From NCBI RefSeq assembly GCF_021698975.1, contig NZ_SSXA01000016.1, positions 1 to 58,416 on the forward strand: a stretch of DNA of 58,416 nucleotides. Reading direction: 5' to 3'. Positions 40,482 through 48,791 of this stretch are shown here, piece after piece (the first letter of the stretch is position 1; the number at the start of each line of letters is the position of its first letter). Under the pieces are notes generated by a model. It was not told where the DNA came from, made no database searches, and saw only the letters and a list, made by a program, of their open reading frames with translations. This DNA is from Blastococcus sp. KM273128 (GTDB lineage: Bacteria; Actinomycetota; Actinomycetes; Mycobacteriales; Geodermatophilaceae). Position numbers and translations under genes: made by a program.

Positions 40482-41810
40482 CTAGAGCAGGGCCATGACG
40501 TGGGCGGGCAGCTCGCTCTCGTCGAGGCCGAACTCGGCGTGCACGAGCGCGACCGCCTCGTCCAGGCGGTCGAGCGGGATCACCACGGACGTGCGCAGCT
40601 GCGAGGTCGACACCCAGCTGGTCCACATCTGGGCGGCAGCCAGCCTCCGGAGGAGCCGCGCGGTGTACTCGGGCCGGTTGAGCAGCCCCCGCCCGACGAG
40701 CGAGAGCTTGCCGACGTGCTGGTCGATGCGGATCCGGCCGCCGATCCCGTCCAGGTGGTCCCGGAGCGCGACCTCGACCTCGGGCACGTCGCTGCGCCGC
40801 ATGGTGAAGCCCATGCGGAACTCGGTCTCCTGCGGACCGGACCGTGCGACCAGGTCGACGGGCACGGAGTTGGCCCCCAGGATGCCGAGCACGTCGGCGG
40901 CCAGGTCGCTGCGCCCGCCGGTGGCCTCGAGCAGCACGCGAGCGACGTCGGCGTCGTGGGTGACGCCCACGACCACCCCGCTCGACTCCAGGACGTCCGC
41001 TCCGGCGAGCTCGGTGAGCAGCGTGCCGGGCCGCGGGTCCAGCGACCTGCGGACCTCGACGTCGATGCCGTGCATCGCCGCCAGCTCGACCGCGCGGGAG
41101 TGCACCACGCGGGCTCCCGCGAAGGCCATCTCGGTCATGACCGTGAGGTCGACGACCTCCAGCGACCGGGCACCGGGAACCAGGCGCGGATCGGCCGTGT
41201 AGACGCCGTCGACGTCGGTGTAGATCTCGCAGCGGCGCGCCTCGAGGGCCACCGCGAGTGCGACGGCCGTCGTGTCCGACCCCCCGCGACCCAGGGTCAG
41301 CACGTCGCCCTCCTCGTCGATCCCCTGGAACCCGGCGACGACCACCGAGCTCCCGGCTGCGAGGAGCGACCGGATGCGCCGCGGGTCGATCGAGGTGATG
41401 ACGCCCTCGCCGTGCTTCCCGGTGGCGTGGATGCCCGCCTGCCAGCCGGTCAGCGAGGTCGCGACCACACCCCTCGCCCGCAGGGACATCGCGAGCAGGG
41501 CGGCCGAGCTGCACTCCCCGGTCGCCAGCAGCTGGTCGGTCTCCCGCTGCGTGCGTTCCCCGCCGGCCCGCACGGCCTGGGCCAGCAGCAGGTCCGTGAC
41601 CTCACCGCGTGCGGAGACGACCACGACCAGCGGCCCCTCCGCCGCGTGGCGGGCGGCCAGGACGTCGGACACCCCCGCCAGCCGCTGGTCGGTGCCCAGC
41701 GACGTGCCGCCGTACTTGCAGACGACCACCCGGCCGGCGCGCTGGTCCTCGCCGGCAGGGACCGTGCTCCCCGGTCCGCCGACCTCGCCGCGCGTTCTCG
41801 TCGTGCCCAT
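40482..41810 (-). CDS. Aspartate kinase dedicated to the cluster
   Basis: A 442-residue aspartokinase: kinase domain with CKYGGTSLG near residue 31, GECSSAALLAMSL near 98, LGRGGSDTTAVALA near 168 and CEIYTDVDGVYTADPRL near 190, followed by two ACT domains (about 270-440; VGVTHDADVARVLLE and GKLSLVGRGLLN). It phosphorylates L-aspartate towards aspartate semialdehyde. No asd gene is beside it, unlike housekeeping lysC-asd operons, and it directly precedes the GriI/GriH genes, so it should supply their C4 substrate. Loss of feedback control is likely but not readable from motifs alone. It is divergent from phzE. Confidence 0.9.
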   Translation of the reverse strand: MGTTRTRGEVGGPGSTVPAGEDQRAGRVVVCKYGGTSLGTDQRLAGVSDVLAARHAAEGPLVVVVSARGEVTDLLLAQAVRAGGERTQRETDQLLATGECSSAALLAMSLRARGVVATSLTGWQAGIHATGKHGEGVITSIDPRRIRSLLAAGSSVVVAGFQGIDEEGDVLTLGRGGSDTTAVALAVALEARRCEIYTDVDGVYTADPRLVPGARSLEVVDLTVMTEMAFAGARVVHSRAVELAAMHGIDVEVRRSLDPRPGTLLTELAGADVLESSGVVVGVTHDADVARVLLEATGGRSDLAADVLGILGANSVPVDLVARSGPQETEFRMGFTMRRSDVPEVEVALRDHLDGIGGRIRIDQHVGKLSLVGRGLLNRPEYTARLLRRLAAAQMWTSWVSTSQLRTSVVIPLDRLDEAVALVHAEFGLDESELPAHVMALL

Positions 41811-41862
41811 GTCCCCACTCCGTCCGTCGGGGACGAGCCTGCTGCCCGGTGCCGGACCGGGT

Positions 41863-41938
41863 CATCACGCGATCGCGCCAGTTGCCCGGCTGCGTCGGCA
41901 GGGGCTCCGCCGGACCGGGAGCACGCGAAGACGTGATG
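41863..41938. promoter_or_regulatory. Divergent promoter region with inverted repeat
   Basis: The 211-bp gap between the aspartate kinase and phzE holds CATCACG (41863-41869) and its inverted copy CGTGATG (41932-41938), two CACGCGA direct repeats (41866, 41922) and the palindrome CGCGATCGCG (41868-41877). It probably contains both divergent promoters; no ATCCCG-type site was found. Confidence 0.35.
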
Positions 41939-42021
41939 CCGCCCCGTGGGCTCCGGCGGCAGGGTCGGGACCGCAAGCTGCCGTCGCCCCGGCCGGCGCA
42001 GGACAGGAAGCGAGGCCCGCC

Positions 42022-44088
42022 ATGACCGATGCCGTGCGCACGCCGCGGCCCGAGCGCAGCGCCGGTGCCGAGCTCCTCCGCAGGCTCACCGCGCCCGGCA
42101 CCGCCCCACCTCCTTCCTTCGCCCTCCTGCACCGCCCGGCCAGCACCGGCGGGGGTGCCCTCGAGGTGCTGATCGGGAGGGTCGAGGAGGTCGAGCGGCT
42201 CGCCGACCTCCCGCTGCCCGAGTCCGGGGCGCCGGCGGCCGGCGGACCGCAGGACCTGGTCGTCGTGGTCCCCTACCGCCAGGTCCGCGAGCGGGGCTTC
42301 GACTGCCGGGACGACGGCGAGCCGCTCCTCGCCCTGGTCGTCACCGAGCAGGCCACCGTTCCCCTCGAGGAGGCGCAGGAACTCCTGCCGGCCGGTGCGC
42401 TCGAGCTGGGTGACCTGACGCTGGACGTCGGGGACGACGAGTACGCCGACCTGGTCCGCCGGGTGCTCCGGGACGAGATCGGCCGGGGCTCGGGGTCCAA
42501 CTTCGTGCTGCAGCGCGCGTTCCAGGCGGTGGTGCCGGACTACTCGCACCGCTCGGCCCTCACCCTCTTCCGCAATCTCCTGACGGCGGAGGCGGGCGCC
42601 TACTGGACCTTCGTGGTCCACACCGGCACGCGCACCTTCGTGGGCGCGAGCCCCGAGCGGCACGTCAGCCTCGAGGGCAAGGTGGCCACGATGAACCCCA
42701 TCAGCGGGACGCTGCGCTACCCGCCGGGCGGCCCGTCGGTGGCCGGCGCCCTCGAGTTCCTGGCCGACGCCAAGGAGACCGACGAGCTGTACATGGTCGT
42801 CGACGAGGAGCTCAAGATGATGGCCGGGATCTGCGAGGAGGGCGGCCGGGTGATCGGCCCCTACCTCAAGGAGATGGCCCGCGTCGCGCACACCGAGTAC
42901 CTGATCGCCGGCCGCAGCCGTCTCGACGTCCGGGAGATGCTGCGCGCCACGATGTTCGCGCCCACGGTGACCGGGAGCCCGCTGGAGAACGCCTGCCGGG
43001 TGATCGCGCGGCAGGAACCGGCAGGCCGCGGCTACTACAGCGGCGTCCTCGCACTCATCGGCCGGGACGCCGGCGCCGCGCGCACCCTCGATTCGGCGAT
43101 CCTGATCCGGACCGCGGACATCGACGATGCCGGCCGCCTGACCCTCCGCGTGGGAGCCACCCTCGTCCGTCACTCCGACCCGGCAACCGAGGTGCTGGAG
43201 ACGCGGGCCAAGGCGGCCGGGCTGCTGGCCGCTGCCCGCGGCGCACCGGTCCGCAGGGACGACCGCGCGGAGCGTGCCGGCGGGCTGGGTTCGGATCCAC
43301 GGGTCCGGGCGGCGCTCGAGAGCCGCAACGACCGGCTGGCGCCCTTCTGGCTGCGACCGGCGACCCTGGGCACCGCCGTGCCCGCGCTCCTGGGACGCCG
43401 GGTGCTGGTCGTCGACGCGGAGGACACTTTCACGGCCATGCTCGGTCACCAGCTCCGGGCGCTCGGGCTGGTCGTGGACGTGCGGTCCCACCGCACCGTG
43501 GTCCCGGCGTGCGTCGCGGAGGGCTACGACCTCGTGCTGGTCGGGCCCGGTCCGGGCGACCCCCAGGAGCCGGCCGATCCGAAGATCGCCACGCTGCGGG
43601 CCGTCGTCTCACGGCTGTTGGCCGACCGGACGCCCTTCCTCGCCGTCTGCCTGGGTCACCAGGTGCTGTCGACGGCGCTCGGGTTGCCGCTGGTGCGCAA
43701 GACCGTGCCGAGCCAGGGGCAGCAGCGGGAGATCGACTGGTTCGGCCGGCCGGAGCGGGTGGGCTTCTACAACACCTTCGTGGCGACGTCGGCGAGCAGC
43801 ACCTTCTCCGCGGCCGCTCCGTCAGATCCGGTGCTCGTCAGCCGCGACGAGCGCAGCGGCGAGGTGCACGGTCTCCGAGGCGCTCACTTCGCGTCGGCCC
43901 AGTTCCACCCCGAGTCGGTCCTGACGGCGGACGGACCGGGCATCCTGGCCGACGGCGTGCTCTGGTCCCTGGGGGTGCGGCCTGCGCAGCAGGTGGCTCG
44001 GCGGAGGGTGCCGGAGGGGACCATCGCCACGCCGCGCCGGGTCCCGGTCGGGGTGGTGGAGCCGACGCCGGTCGCGCGGCTCCCGTGA
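42022..44088 (+). CDS. phzE: PhzE-type 2-amino-2-deoxyisochorismate synthase
   Basis: A 688-residue fusion. Residues 1-410 form the chorismate-binding (anthranilate synthase I/MST) domain: FVLQRAFQAVVPDYS, GASPERHVSLEG, NPISGTLRYPPGG, DELKMM-type acidic helix, SPLENACRVI and RGYYSGVLALIG. Residues 450-665 form a glutamine amidotransferase domain with VGPGPGDPQEP, the Cys loop LAVCLGHQVL and the His motif FHPESV. The order MST then GATase is that of PhzE, which makes ADIC rather than anthranilate. It lies more than 20 kb from phzD and on the opposite strand, divergent from the aspartate kinase. The ATG follows GGAAGCGAGGCCCGCC. Confidence 0.93.
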   Translation: MTDAVRTPRPERSAGAELLRRLTAPGTAPPPSFALLHRPASTGGGALEVLIGRVEEVERLADLPLPESGAPAAGGPQDLVVVVPYRQVRERGFDCRDDGEPLLALVVTEQATVPLEEAQELLPAGALELGDLTLDVGDDEYADLVRRVLRDEIGRGSGSNFVLQRAFQAVVPDYSHRSALTLFRNLLTAEAGAYWTFVVHTGTRTFVGASPERHVSLEGKVATMNPISGTLRYPPGGPSVAGALEFLADAKETDELYMVVDEELKMMAGICEEGGRVIGPYLKEMARVAHTEYLIAGRSRLDVREMLRATMFAPTVTGSPLENACRVIARQEPAGRGYYSGVLALIGRDAGAARTLDSAILIRTADIDDAGRLTLRVGATLVRHSDPATEVLETRAKAAGLLAAARGAPVRRDDRAERAGGLGSDPRVRAALESRNDRLAPFWLRPATLGTAVPALLGRRVLVVDAEDTFTAMLGHQLRALGLVVDVRSHRTVVPACVAEGYDLVLVGPGPGDPQEPADPKIATLRAVVSRLLADRTPFLAVCLGHQVLSTALGLPLVRKTVPSQGQQREIDWFGRPERVGFYNTFVATSASSTFSAAAPSDPVLVSRDERSGEVHGLRGAHFASAQFHPESVLTADGPGILADGVLWSLGVRPAQQVARRRVPEGTIATPRRVPVGVVEPTPVARLP

Positions 44089-44135
44089 CCCAGCACCCGC
44101 GGGGGGCCCACCCGCCGCCGCGGAACCCGCCCGGG

Positions 44136-44588
44136 TCAGCTGCGCAACGGGGCGCGGTCGCTCGCCTGGAGGCTCTGCGCGAACGCGGTGAGCACCGCGA
44201 CGAGCTCGTCCACCGGGACCGAGGTGAGACCGGCGACGCTGCGCTCGGCCAGCTCGTCGTACGCGGCCTGCAGCTCGGGCACCAGTTCCCGGCCGGCGTC
44301 GCTGAGCTCCACGATCGTGGCGCGGGCGTCGGTCGGCGAGGGCCGGCGGGTGATCAGGCCGGCGGCCTCGAGCTTCCGCGCGGAGACGGTGATCGTCGAC
44401 GGTTCGCAGCCGGCCGCGACCGCCAGCTGGCCCTGGGTGCGCGGCCCGGAGGCGTAGAGGTCGAAGAGCACCACCTCCTGCCCGGGATGCAGCCCGAGCC
44501 GGCTGAAGAGCTCTCCGGCGAGGGCACGGTGCCGGATGGCGATGGTGCGGACGGCGCCGTTGAGGGCCTCGACCTGTTCGCGACGCAC
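44136..44588 (-). CDS. MarR-family transcriptional regulator
   Basis: A 150-residue winged-helix regulator: VLFDLYASGPRTQGQLAVA (helix 2-3), EPSTITVSARKLEAAGLITR (recognition helix and wing start, about 72-91) and RRPSPTDARATIVELSDAG (wing). MarR proteins typically repress divergent or neighbouring genes and release DNA on binding phenolic ligands or oxidation. The GTG at 44588 is preferred to the upstream GTG at 44621 because AGGAGGAG sits at the right distance before it. The gene is divergent from a redox cassette and shares with it a region holding a perfect 12-bp palindrome. It is convergent with phzE and may mark the cluster edge. Confidence 0.88.
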   Translation of the reverse strand: MRREQVEALNGAVRTIAIRHRALAGELFSRLGLHPGQEVVLFDLYASGPRTQGQLAVAAGCEPSTITVSARKLEAAGLITRRPSPTDARATIVELSDAGRELVPELQAAYDELAERSVAGLTSVPVDELVAVLTAFAQSLQASDRAPLRS

Positions 44589-44716
44589 CTGTCCGCTCCT
44601 CCTGCTCGAAAACTTAGCCACCCAACTTTACGCCCCCGTCCCCCTCTCCGTCGCCGGCGCACGGCCGGCCTCCCCCACGGGAGGGGAGGTCGACAAGGGT
44701 CTTGCCAAGCCGACCG

Positions 44717-44728
44717 TTAGGCGCCTAA
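44717..44728. promoter_or_regulatory. Perfect palindrome, candidate MarR operator
   Basis: TTAGGCGCCTAA, 38 bp before the small membrane-protein gene (44766). A partial repeat CGCCTTAG (44737-44744) follows 16 bp later in the same orientation as CGCCTAAA. A TTGCCA (44702-44707) could be a -35 box. Confidence 0.55.
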
Positions 44729-44765
44729 ATTTCAGTCGCCTTAGTAATCGCGCCGAGGAGGGCCA

Positions 44766-44999
44766 GTGACGAGCACCGATGCTGCCGGACCGGCCGCGAC
44801 GAGCGCCGCGCTGTCGAGTCGTCTGCGACGGCTCGACAGCCGGGTCACCGCGGTGATGTCCCAGTACAAGGACAGCCGCAACGCCGCGGATCCCTACCTC
44901 CGGCTCGCCGGGCTGGCCGCCTACCTGGTCGTGATGGCCCTCCGACGGGCCCAGACGCCCACTGCGGCGGCCGACCAGGCCTGCCCACCCGCCCAGTAG
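44766..44999 (+). CDS. Small hypothetical protein with one membrane segment
   Basis: A 77-residue protein with no recognised family. The N-terminal half is polar with Ser/Ala and Arg (SSRLRRLDSRVTAVMSQYKD). Residues 46-61 (LRLAGLAAYLVVMALR) form a short hydrophobic helix, ending in a polar tail with a Cys. It starts with GTG 44766 behind GAGGAGGG, and its codon use is like its neighbours. It is the first gene after the MarR palindrome and 59 nt before a DUF6069-type membrane protein, so probably MarR-controlled. A real gene is supported by the SD and spacing, not by homology. Confidence 0.6.
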   Translation: MTSTDAAGPAATSAALSSRLRRLDSRVTAVMSQYKDSRNAADPYLRLAGLAAYLVVMALRRAQTPTAAADQACPPAQ

Positions 45000-45058
45000 C
45001 CCACGCACCGCCGTCCTGTCCCGCCTGCACCCGCAGGCACCCCGGAAGGAGCCCTCCC

Positions 45059-45493
45059 ATGACCGCACGCCTCACCGACCAGTCCACCACCGGACCGGCC
45101 ACGGCCACTCCCGTCCTGCGCACGCGGCTGCTGGCCGTCGCCGGGGCCGTCATCGCTCCGGTCGTCGTCTGGACGATCGCCTCGCCGCTGGCCGGCGTGG
45201 ACCTCGAGGTCGCCACCGGCGACACCACCCAGACCGTCGGCGTCGTCCCTGTCCTCGTCGCCAGCCTGCTGGCCTCCCTCCTCGGCTGGGGTCTGCTGAC
45301 CCTGCTCGAGAAGCGCACGCCGCGAGCCCGCGGCATCTGGACGGTCGTGGCCGTCGTTGTCCTCGTCCTGTCGCTCGGCGGCCCGCTCGGCGCCGGCGTC
45401 ACCGGCGCGGCCAAGGTCACCCTCGCCCTGCTGCACGTGGCCGTGGCAGCCGTTCTCGTCCCCGCGTTGCGGCGCACGTCGCCGACCCGCTGA
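45059..45493 (+). CDS. DUF6069-type four-helix membrane protein
   Basis: A 144-residue integral membrane protein with four hydrophobic segments (about 21-42, 62-82, 92-108 and 116-135). VVVWTIASPLAGVDLEV after helix 1 and GWGLLTLLEKRTPRARGIW between helices 2 and 3 fit the DUF6069 family, common in actinobacteria next to MarR or TetR regulators and of unknown function. The ATG at 45059 follows GGAAGGAGCCCTCCC. It lies between the small membrane protein and an FMN reductase in what looks like one transcript. Confidence 0.7.
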   Translation: MTARLTDQSTTGPATATPVLRTRLLAVAGAVIAPVVVWTIASPLAGVDLEVATGDTTQTVGVVPVLVASLLASLLGWGLLTLLEKRTPRARGIWTVVAVVVLVLSLGGPLGAGVTGAAKVTLALLHVAVAAVLVPALRRTSPTR

Positions 45494-45524
45494 CGTCGTC
45501 GCACCCGAGGTACTGGAGGCAACC

Positions 45525-46067
45525 ATGGACATCCTCGTCATCTCCGGGTCCACCCGGGAGGGCTCGTTCAACACGCGCCTGGCGCACCTGGTCGCGGCCG
45601 TCCGCCCCGAGGACGCCGTACGCGTCCGCAACGACCTGGACGTCGTGCCGTTCTACGACGGCGACGTCGAGGCGGCAGGCATCCCCCGGGCCGTCGAGCA
45701 GCTCCGCTCGGACGTCGCGTCCGCCGACGTCGTCGTCTTCGTGACACCGGAGTACAACGGCACCGTCCCCGGCATCCTGGCCAACGCGGTGGAGTGGCTC
45801 TCCCGGCCGGCCCGGGAATCGGTCCTGCAGGACACCCCGGTCCTGGTCCTGTCGGCCTCCCCCACCCCCTACGGGGGGACCTGGGCCGCGGAGCACCTGC
45901 GGGGCGTCCTGACCCGTGCGGGCGCGGCGGTGCGGCCCGCCGGGCTGTCGGTGGCGACGGCGCACCAGCGGCTGGGGCAGGTGCCGTCGGATCCGGAGCT
46001 GCTGGCGGACCTCGGCGCGCTGCTGGCCGACGCGCTCGACGTGCAACCCCCGGCGCTGTCGGCATGA
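45525..46067 (+). CDS. NAD(P)H-dependent FMN reductase
   Basis: A 180-residue flavodoxin-fold reductase of the SsuE/ArsH/azoreductase group: phosphate-binding GSTREGSFNTRLA (residues 8-20), TPEYNGTVPGILANAVEWLS (about 74-93) and the SASPTPYGGTWA loop near 110. It reduces FMN, quinones or azo compounds with NAD(P)H. It could supply reduced flavin to the cluster halogenase 12 kb away. Its direct neighbours suggest a quinone or oxidative-stress cassette instead. ATG 45525 follows CTGGAGGCAACC, and the stop overlaps the start of the next gene by ATGA. Confidence 0.9.
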   Translation: MDILVISGSTREGSFNTRLAHLVAAVRPEDAVRVRNDLDVVPFYDGDVEAAGIPRAVEQLRSDVASADVVVFVTPEYNGTVPGILANAVEWLSRPARESVLQDTPVLVLSASPTPYGGTWAAEHLRGVLTRAGAAVRPAGLSVATAHQRLGQVPSDPELLADLGALLADALDVQPPALSA

Positions 46068-46471
46068 CCGCCCCGGGCGCGACCGCGTCGACGGACAGCG
46101 ACCTCAGGCCGACCGCGACGCTGTCCGCCGACGAGATCGCCTACCTGCTGGGGGAACGCCGGCTCGGACGACTGGCCACCGCCGATGCCACCGGCCGTCC
46201 GCACGTGGTCCCCGTGGGCTGGAGCTACAACGCCGAGCTGGGGACGATCGACATCTCCGGGCACGGGTTCGCCGCCACCCGCAAGTACCGCAACGCGGCG
46301 GCCAACCCGCAGGCCGCCTTCGTCGTCGACGACGTCCTGCCGCCGTTCCGGCCGCGGTGCGTCATGGTCCAGGGGCCGGTGGAGACCCTGGACGCCGACC
46401 GGTCGGGCGGGCGCGAGGCGATGATCCGCATCCACCCGGACAAGGTCGTCTCGTGGGGGCTCGACGCCTGA
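46064..46471 (+). CDS. PPOX-class (pyridoxamine-phosphate-oxidase-like) F420/FMN-dependent protein
   Basis: A 135-residue split-barrel protein: YLLGERRLGRLATADATGRP (about 27-46), HVVPVGWSYNAELGTIDISG, then ATRKYRNAAANPQAAFVVDD. This matches PPOX-class F420-dependent oxidoreductases of actinobacteria, small dimers that bind F420 or FMN and reduce or shelter reactive compounds. It is translationally coupled to the FMN reductase. The 3' end is followed by a strong hairpin shared with the convergent SDR gene. The cofactor cannot be assigned by reading. Confidence 0.82.
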   Translation: MTAPGATASTDSDLRPTATLSADEIAYLLGERRLGRLATADATGRPHVVPVGWSYNAELGTIDISGHGFAATRKYRNAAANPQAAFVVDDVLPPFRPRCVMVQGPVETLDADRSGGREAMIRIHPDKVVSWGLDA

Positions 46472-46503
46472 GCCGGCCCACGCGGCGCGGCTCCTCCCCC
46501 GCT

Positions 46504-46545
46504 GCCGTCGTCGGTACCGCGGTGCGACGCGGTGCCGACGACGGC
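46504..46545. terminator. Bidirectional terminator hairpin
   Basis: Arms 46504-46521 and 46528-46545 pair over 18 bp with one mismatched position (a G.U or C.A in RNA, depending on strand) around a 6-nt loop, in the 84-bp gap between convergent genes. Confidence 0.7.
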
Positions 46546-46555
46546 GAGGCGGCGC

Positions 46556-47323
46556 TCAGATGGTCGTCGCGATGCCGCCGTCGACGGGGATGACCGCGCC
46601 GGTGACGTAGGCGCCCGCCCGCGAGGCGAGGTAGACGACGACGCCGGCCATGTCGTCGGGGCGACCGATGCGGCCCAGCGGCGACTTCGCGGCGATCTCG
46701 GCGCCGAAGGCGTCCAGCGTCGCGGCCATCATCTTCGACTCGAACGGCCCGGGGGCGACGGCGTTCACGGTGATCCCCTTGGGCCCGAGCTCCCGGGCGA
46801 GCACGCGGGTGAGCTGGTGCAGCCCGGCCTTGCTGGCGGCGTAGGAGTAGGTCGGCATGGGGTTGACGTGCAGGCCGTCGATGCTGCCGACGTTGACGAT
46901 GCGCGCCGGGTCGCCGTCGGACGCTGCGGCCTCCAGCTTCGGCAGGAACGCCCGGGTGAGGAAGAACGGCGACTTCAGGTTGAGGTCGAGCAGCTTGTCC
47001 CAGGCCGACTCGGGGAAGGTCTCCAGGGGCTCGCCCCACGTGGCGCCGGCGTTGTTGACCAGGACGTGCACCTTCTCCTCCTGCCGGCCCACCTCCTCGG
47101 CCAGCCGCTTGCACTCGGCCTCGGTGGAGAGGTCGGCCGGGATGGAGACGACGGTGCCGTGCTCGGCGAGCTCGGCGGCCGCGGCCTCGCCGGCCTCGGC
47201 CTTGCGGGAGCTGATGTAGACCTTCGCCCCCGCCTGGAGCAGGCCCCGGGCCATCATCAGGCCGATGCCGCGCGTGCCCCCGGTGACCACAGCCACCTTG
47301 CCGGTCAGGTCGAACAGGTCCAC
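46556..47323 (-). CDS. Short-chain dehydrogenase/reductase
   Basis: A 255-residue classical SDR: cofactor motif [17 protein letters not shown] (about 12-28), an Arg after beta-2 ([10 protein letters not shown]) suggesting NADP(H) preference, NNAGATWG, and catalytic Ser-Tyr-Lys in [10 protein letters not shown] and [20 protein letters not shown]-type cyclase features are absent; it looks like a FabG or gluconate-5-dehydrogenase relative of unknown substrate. GTG 47323 follows GGAGGTACCC. It stands alone between the PPOX gene (convergent) and arginine deiminase (divergent), and is probably outside the biosynthetic cluster. Confidence 0.88.
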   Translation of the reverse strand: MDLFDLTGKVAVVTGGTRGIGLMMARGLLQAGAKVYISSRKAEAGEAAAAELAEHGTVVSIPADLSTEAECKRLAEEVGRQEEKVHVLVNNAGATWGEPLETFPESAWDKLLDLNLKSPFFLTRAFLPKLEAAASDGDPARIVNVGSIDGLHVNPMPTYSYAASKAGLHQLTRVLARELGPKGITVNAVAPGPFESKMMAATLDAFGAEIAAKSPLGRIGRPDDMAGVVVYLASRAGAYVTGAVIPVDGGIATTI

Positions 47324-47429
47324 GGGTACCTCCGGTTCGGCGTCGCGGCGCCGTCGTCGGCACCGACCCCGGCACCCTAACGAGGCGCCCACGACGCCGT
47401 CCGCGCCGACCTGTGCCAGCCTGGCGGTC

Positions 47430-48656
47430 ATGATCGGATCCGCCGCGACCCCGGGGGCCACGAGCGAGGTCGGCCCCCTGCGCACCGTGATGCTGCACCG
47501 GCCCGGCCCCGAGCTGCGCCGGCTGACGCCGCGGAACAACGACCAGCTGCTCTTCGACGGCGTCCCGTGGGTGGCCCGGGCGCAGGACGAGCACGACGCG
47601 TTCGCCCAGGCCCTGCGCGACCGTGGCGTCGAGGTGCTGCACGTGGCCACGCTGCTGGCCGAGGTGCTCGCCGTCCCCGCGGCCCGCGAGGAGCTCGTCG
47701 CCGCCGCCGTCGACGACCCCCGGCTCGGCGCCACCCTGCAGCGCGACGCCACCCGGCACCTGGCCGGGCTCGCCCCCGAGGACCTGGCGACGGCGCTCAT
47801 CGCCGGGCTGGCGCACGAGGAGCTGCGCGGCTCGGGGCTCGCCTACCAGCTCATGGACCGCTCGGACTTCGTCGTCCCCCCGCTGCCCAACCTGCTGTTC
47901 ACCCGCGACTCGTCGGTGTGGATCGGCGACGAGGTCGCGGTGACCTCCCTCGCCATGCCCGCGCGGCACCGGGAGAGCACCATCACCGCGGCGATCTACA
48001 CCCACCACCCGCGCTTCGCCGGGGCCGAGCAGCTGTACGGGCCCGAGCTCGAGCACCTGGAGGGCGGGGACGTGCTGCTGCTGGCCGAGGGCGTGGTCGC
48101 CGTCGGGGTGGGCGAGCGGACGACGCCCGGCGGCGCGGAGCGGCTGGCCCGGCGGCTGTTCGCCCGCGGGCTGGCGCACACCGCCCTCGTCGTCCCGATC
48201 GCGCAGGAGCGGGCGACGATGCACCTGGACACGATCGCCACGATGGTCGACGTCGACGCGATGGTCATGTACCCCGCGGTCGCCGACTCGCTGGTCGCCT
48301 GGACGGTGCGCGCCCCCGAGGGCTCCACCCCCGAGGACGCCGGCACCACCGACCTCGCCGTCACCGGGCCGCAGCCGTTCGTCCGTGCCGCGGCGAGCGC
48401 GATGGGCATCGACAAGCTGCGGGTGATCGACACCGGGCTGGACCCGGTCACCGCCGAGCGCGAGCAGTGGGACGACGGCAACAACACCCTCGCCCTGGCC
48501 CCGCGGCTGGCGGTGGCCTACGAGCGCAACACCGTCACCAACGCCGCGCTCGAGGCGGCCGGCATCGAGGTGGTCCGCATCGCCGGCTCCGAGCTCGGCA
48601 GCGGCCGGGGCGGCCCGCGCTGCATGTCCTGCCCGGTCTCCCGCGACCCCCTCTGA
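47430..48656 (+). CDS. arcA: Arginine deiminase
   Basis: A 408-residue guanidino-group-modifying enzyme converting L-arginine to citrulline and ammonia. Conserved motifs are in order: [19 protein letters not shown] (about 41-59), [15 protein letters not shown] near 158, [12 protein letters not shown] near 211, [11 protein letters not shown] near 266 and the nucleophile loop [11 protein letters not shown] with Cys398. arcB and arcC are not next to it, so it may serve nitrogen release or acid protection rather than a full fermentation pathway, as in other actinobacteria with an orphan arcA. A palindromic terminator-like repeat begins 5 nt after the stop. Confidence 0.95.
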   Translation: MIGSAATPGATSEVGPLRTVMLHRPGPELRRLTPRNNDQLLFDGVPWVARAQDEHDAFAQALRDRGVEVLHVATLLAEVLAVPAAREELVAAAVDDPRLGATLQRDATRHLAGLAPEDLATALIAGLAHEELRGSGLAYQLMDRSDFVVPPLPNLLFTRDSSVWIGDEVAVTSLAMPARHRESTITAAIYTHHPRFAGAEQLYGPELEHLEGGDVLLLAEGVVAVGVGERTTPGGAERLARRLFARGLAHTALVVPIAQERATMHLDTIATMVDVDAMVMYPAVADSLVAWTVRAPEGSTPEDAGTTDLAVTGPQPFVRAAASAMGIDKLRVIDTGLDPVTAEREQWDDGNNTLALAPRLAVAYERNTVTNAALEAAGIEVVRIAGSELGSGRGGPRCMSCPVSRDPL

Positions 48657-48660
48657 CCCC

Positions 48661-48692
48661 CTCCCGGCGTTTTGTGCACATAACGCCGGGAG
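48661..48692. repeat. Palindromic repeat/terminator, copy 1
   Basis: Arms CTCCCGGCGTT (48661-48671) and AACGCCGGGAG (48682-48692) around TTGTGCACAT, right after arcA. The core GGCGTTTTGTGCACA recurs at 57401. Confidence 0.7.
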
Positions 48693-48791
48693 AGGGAATC
48701 TCCGCTGGTGGGAGGCGACCGCGGTGATCCCGGCCACTACGCTGCTGGCTCTCCGCGCCGGGCCCGGCGCCTCGGGGAAGGGACGGCGCGG

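Noticed and set aside
40482..41810. Housekeeping lysC
   Set aside because: No asd neighbour, and it is embedded before the GriI/GriH-type genes; a pathway-specific copy fits better.
18735..44088. A phenazine cluster, because PhzC-, PhzD- and PhzE-type enzymes are present
   Set aside because: No phzF, phzA/B or phzG homologue is in the window, and an EntA-like dehydrogenase sits in the phzD operon, which diverts DHHA to 3-hydroxyanthranilate.
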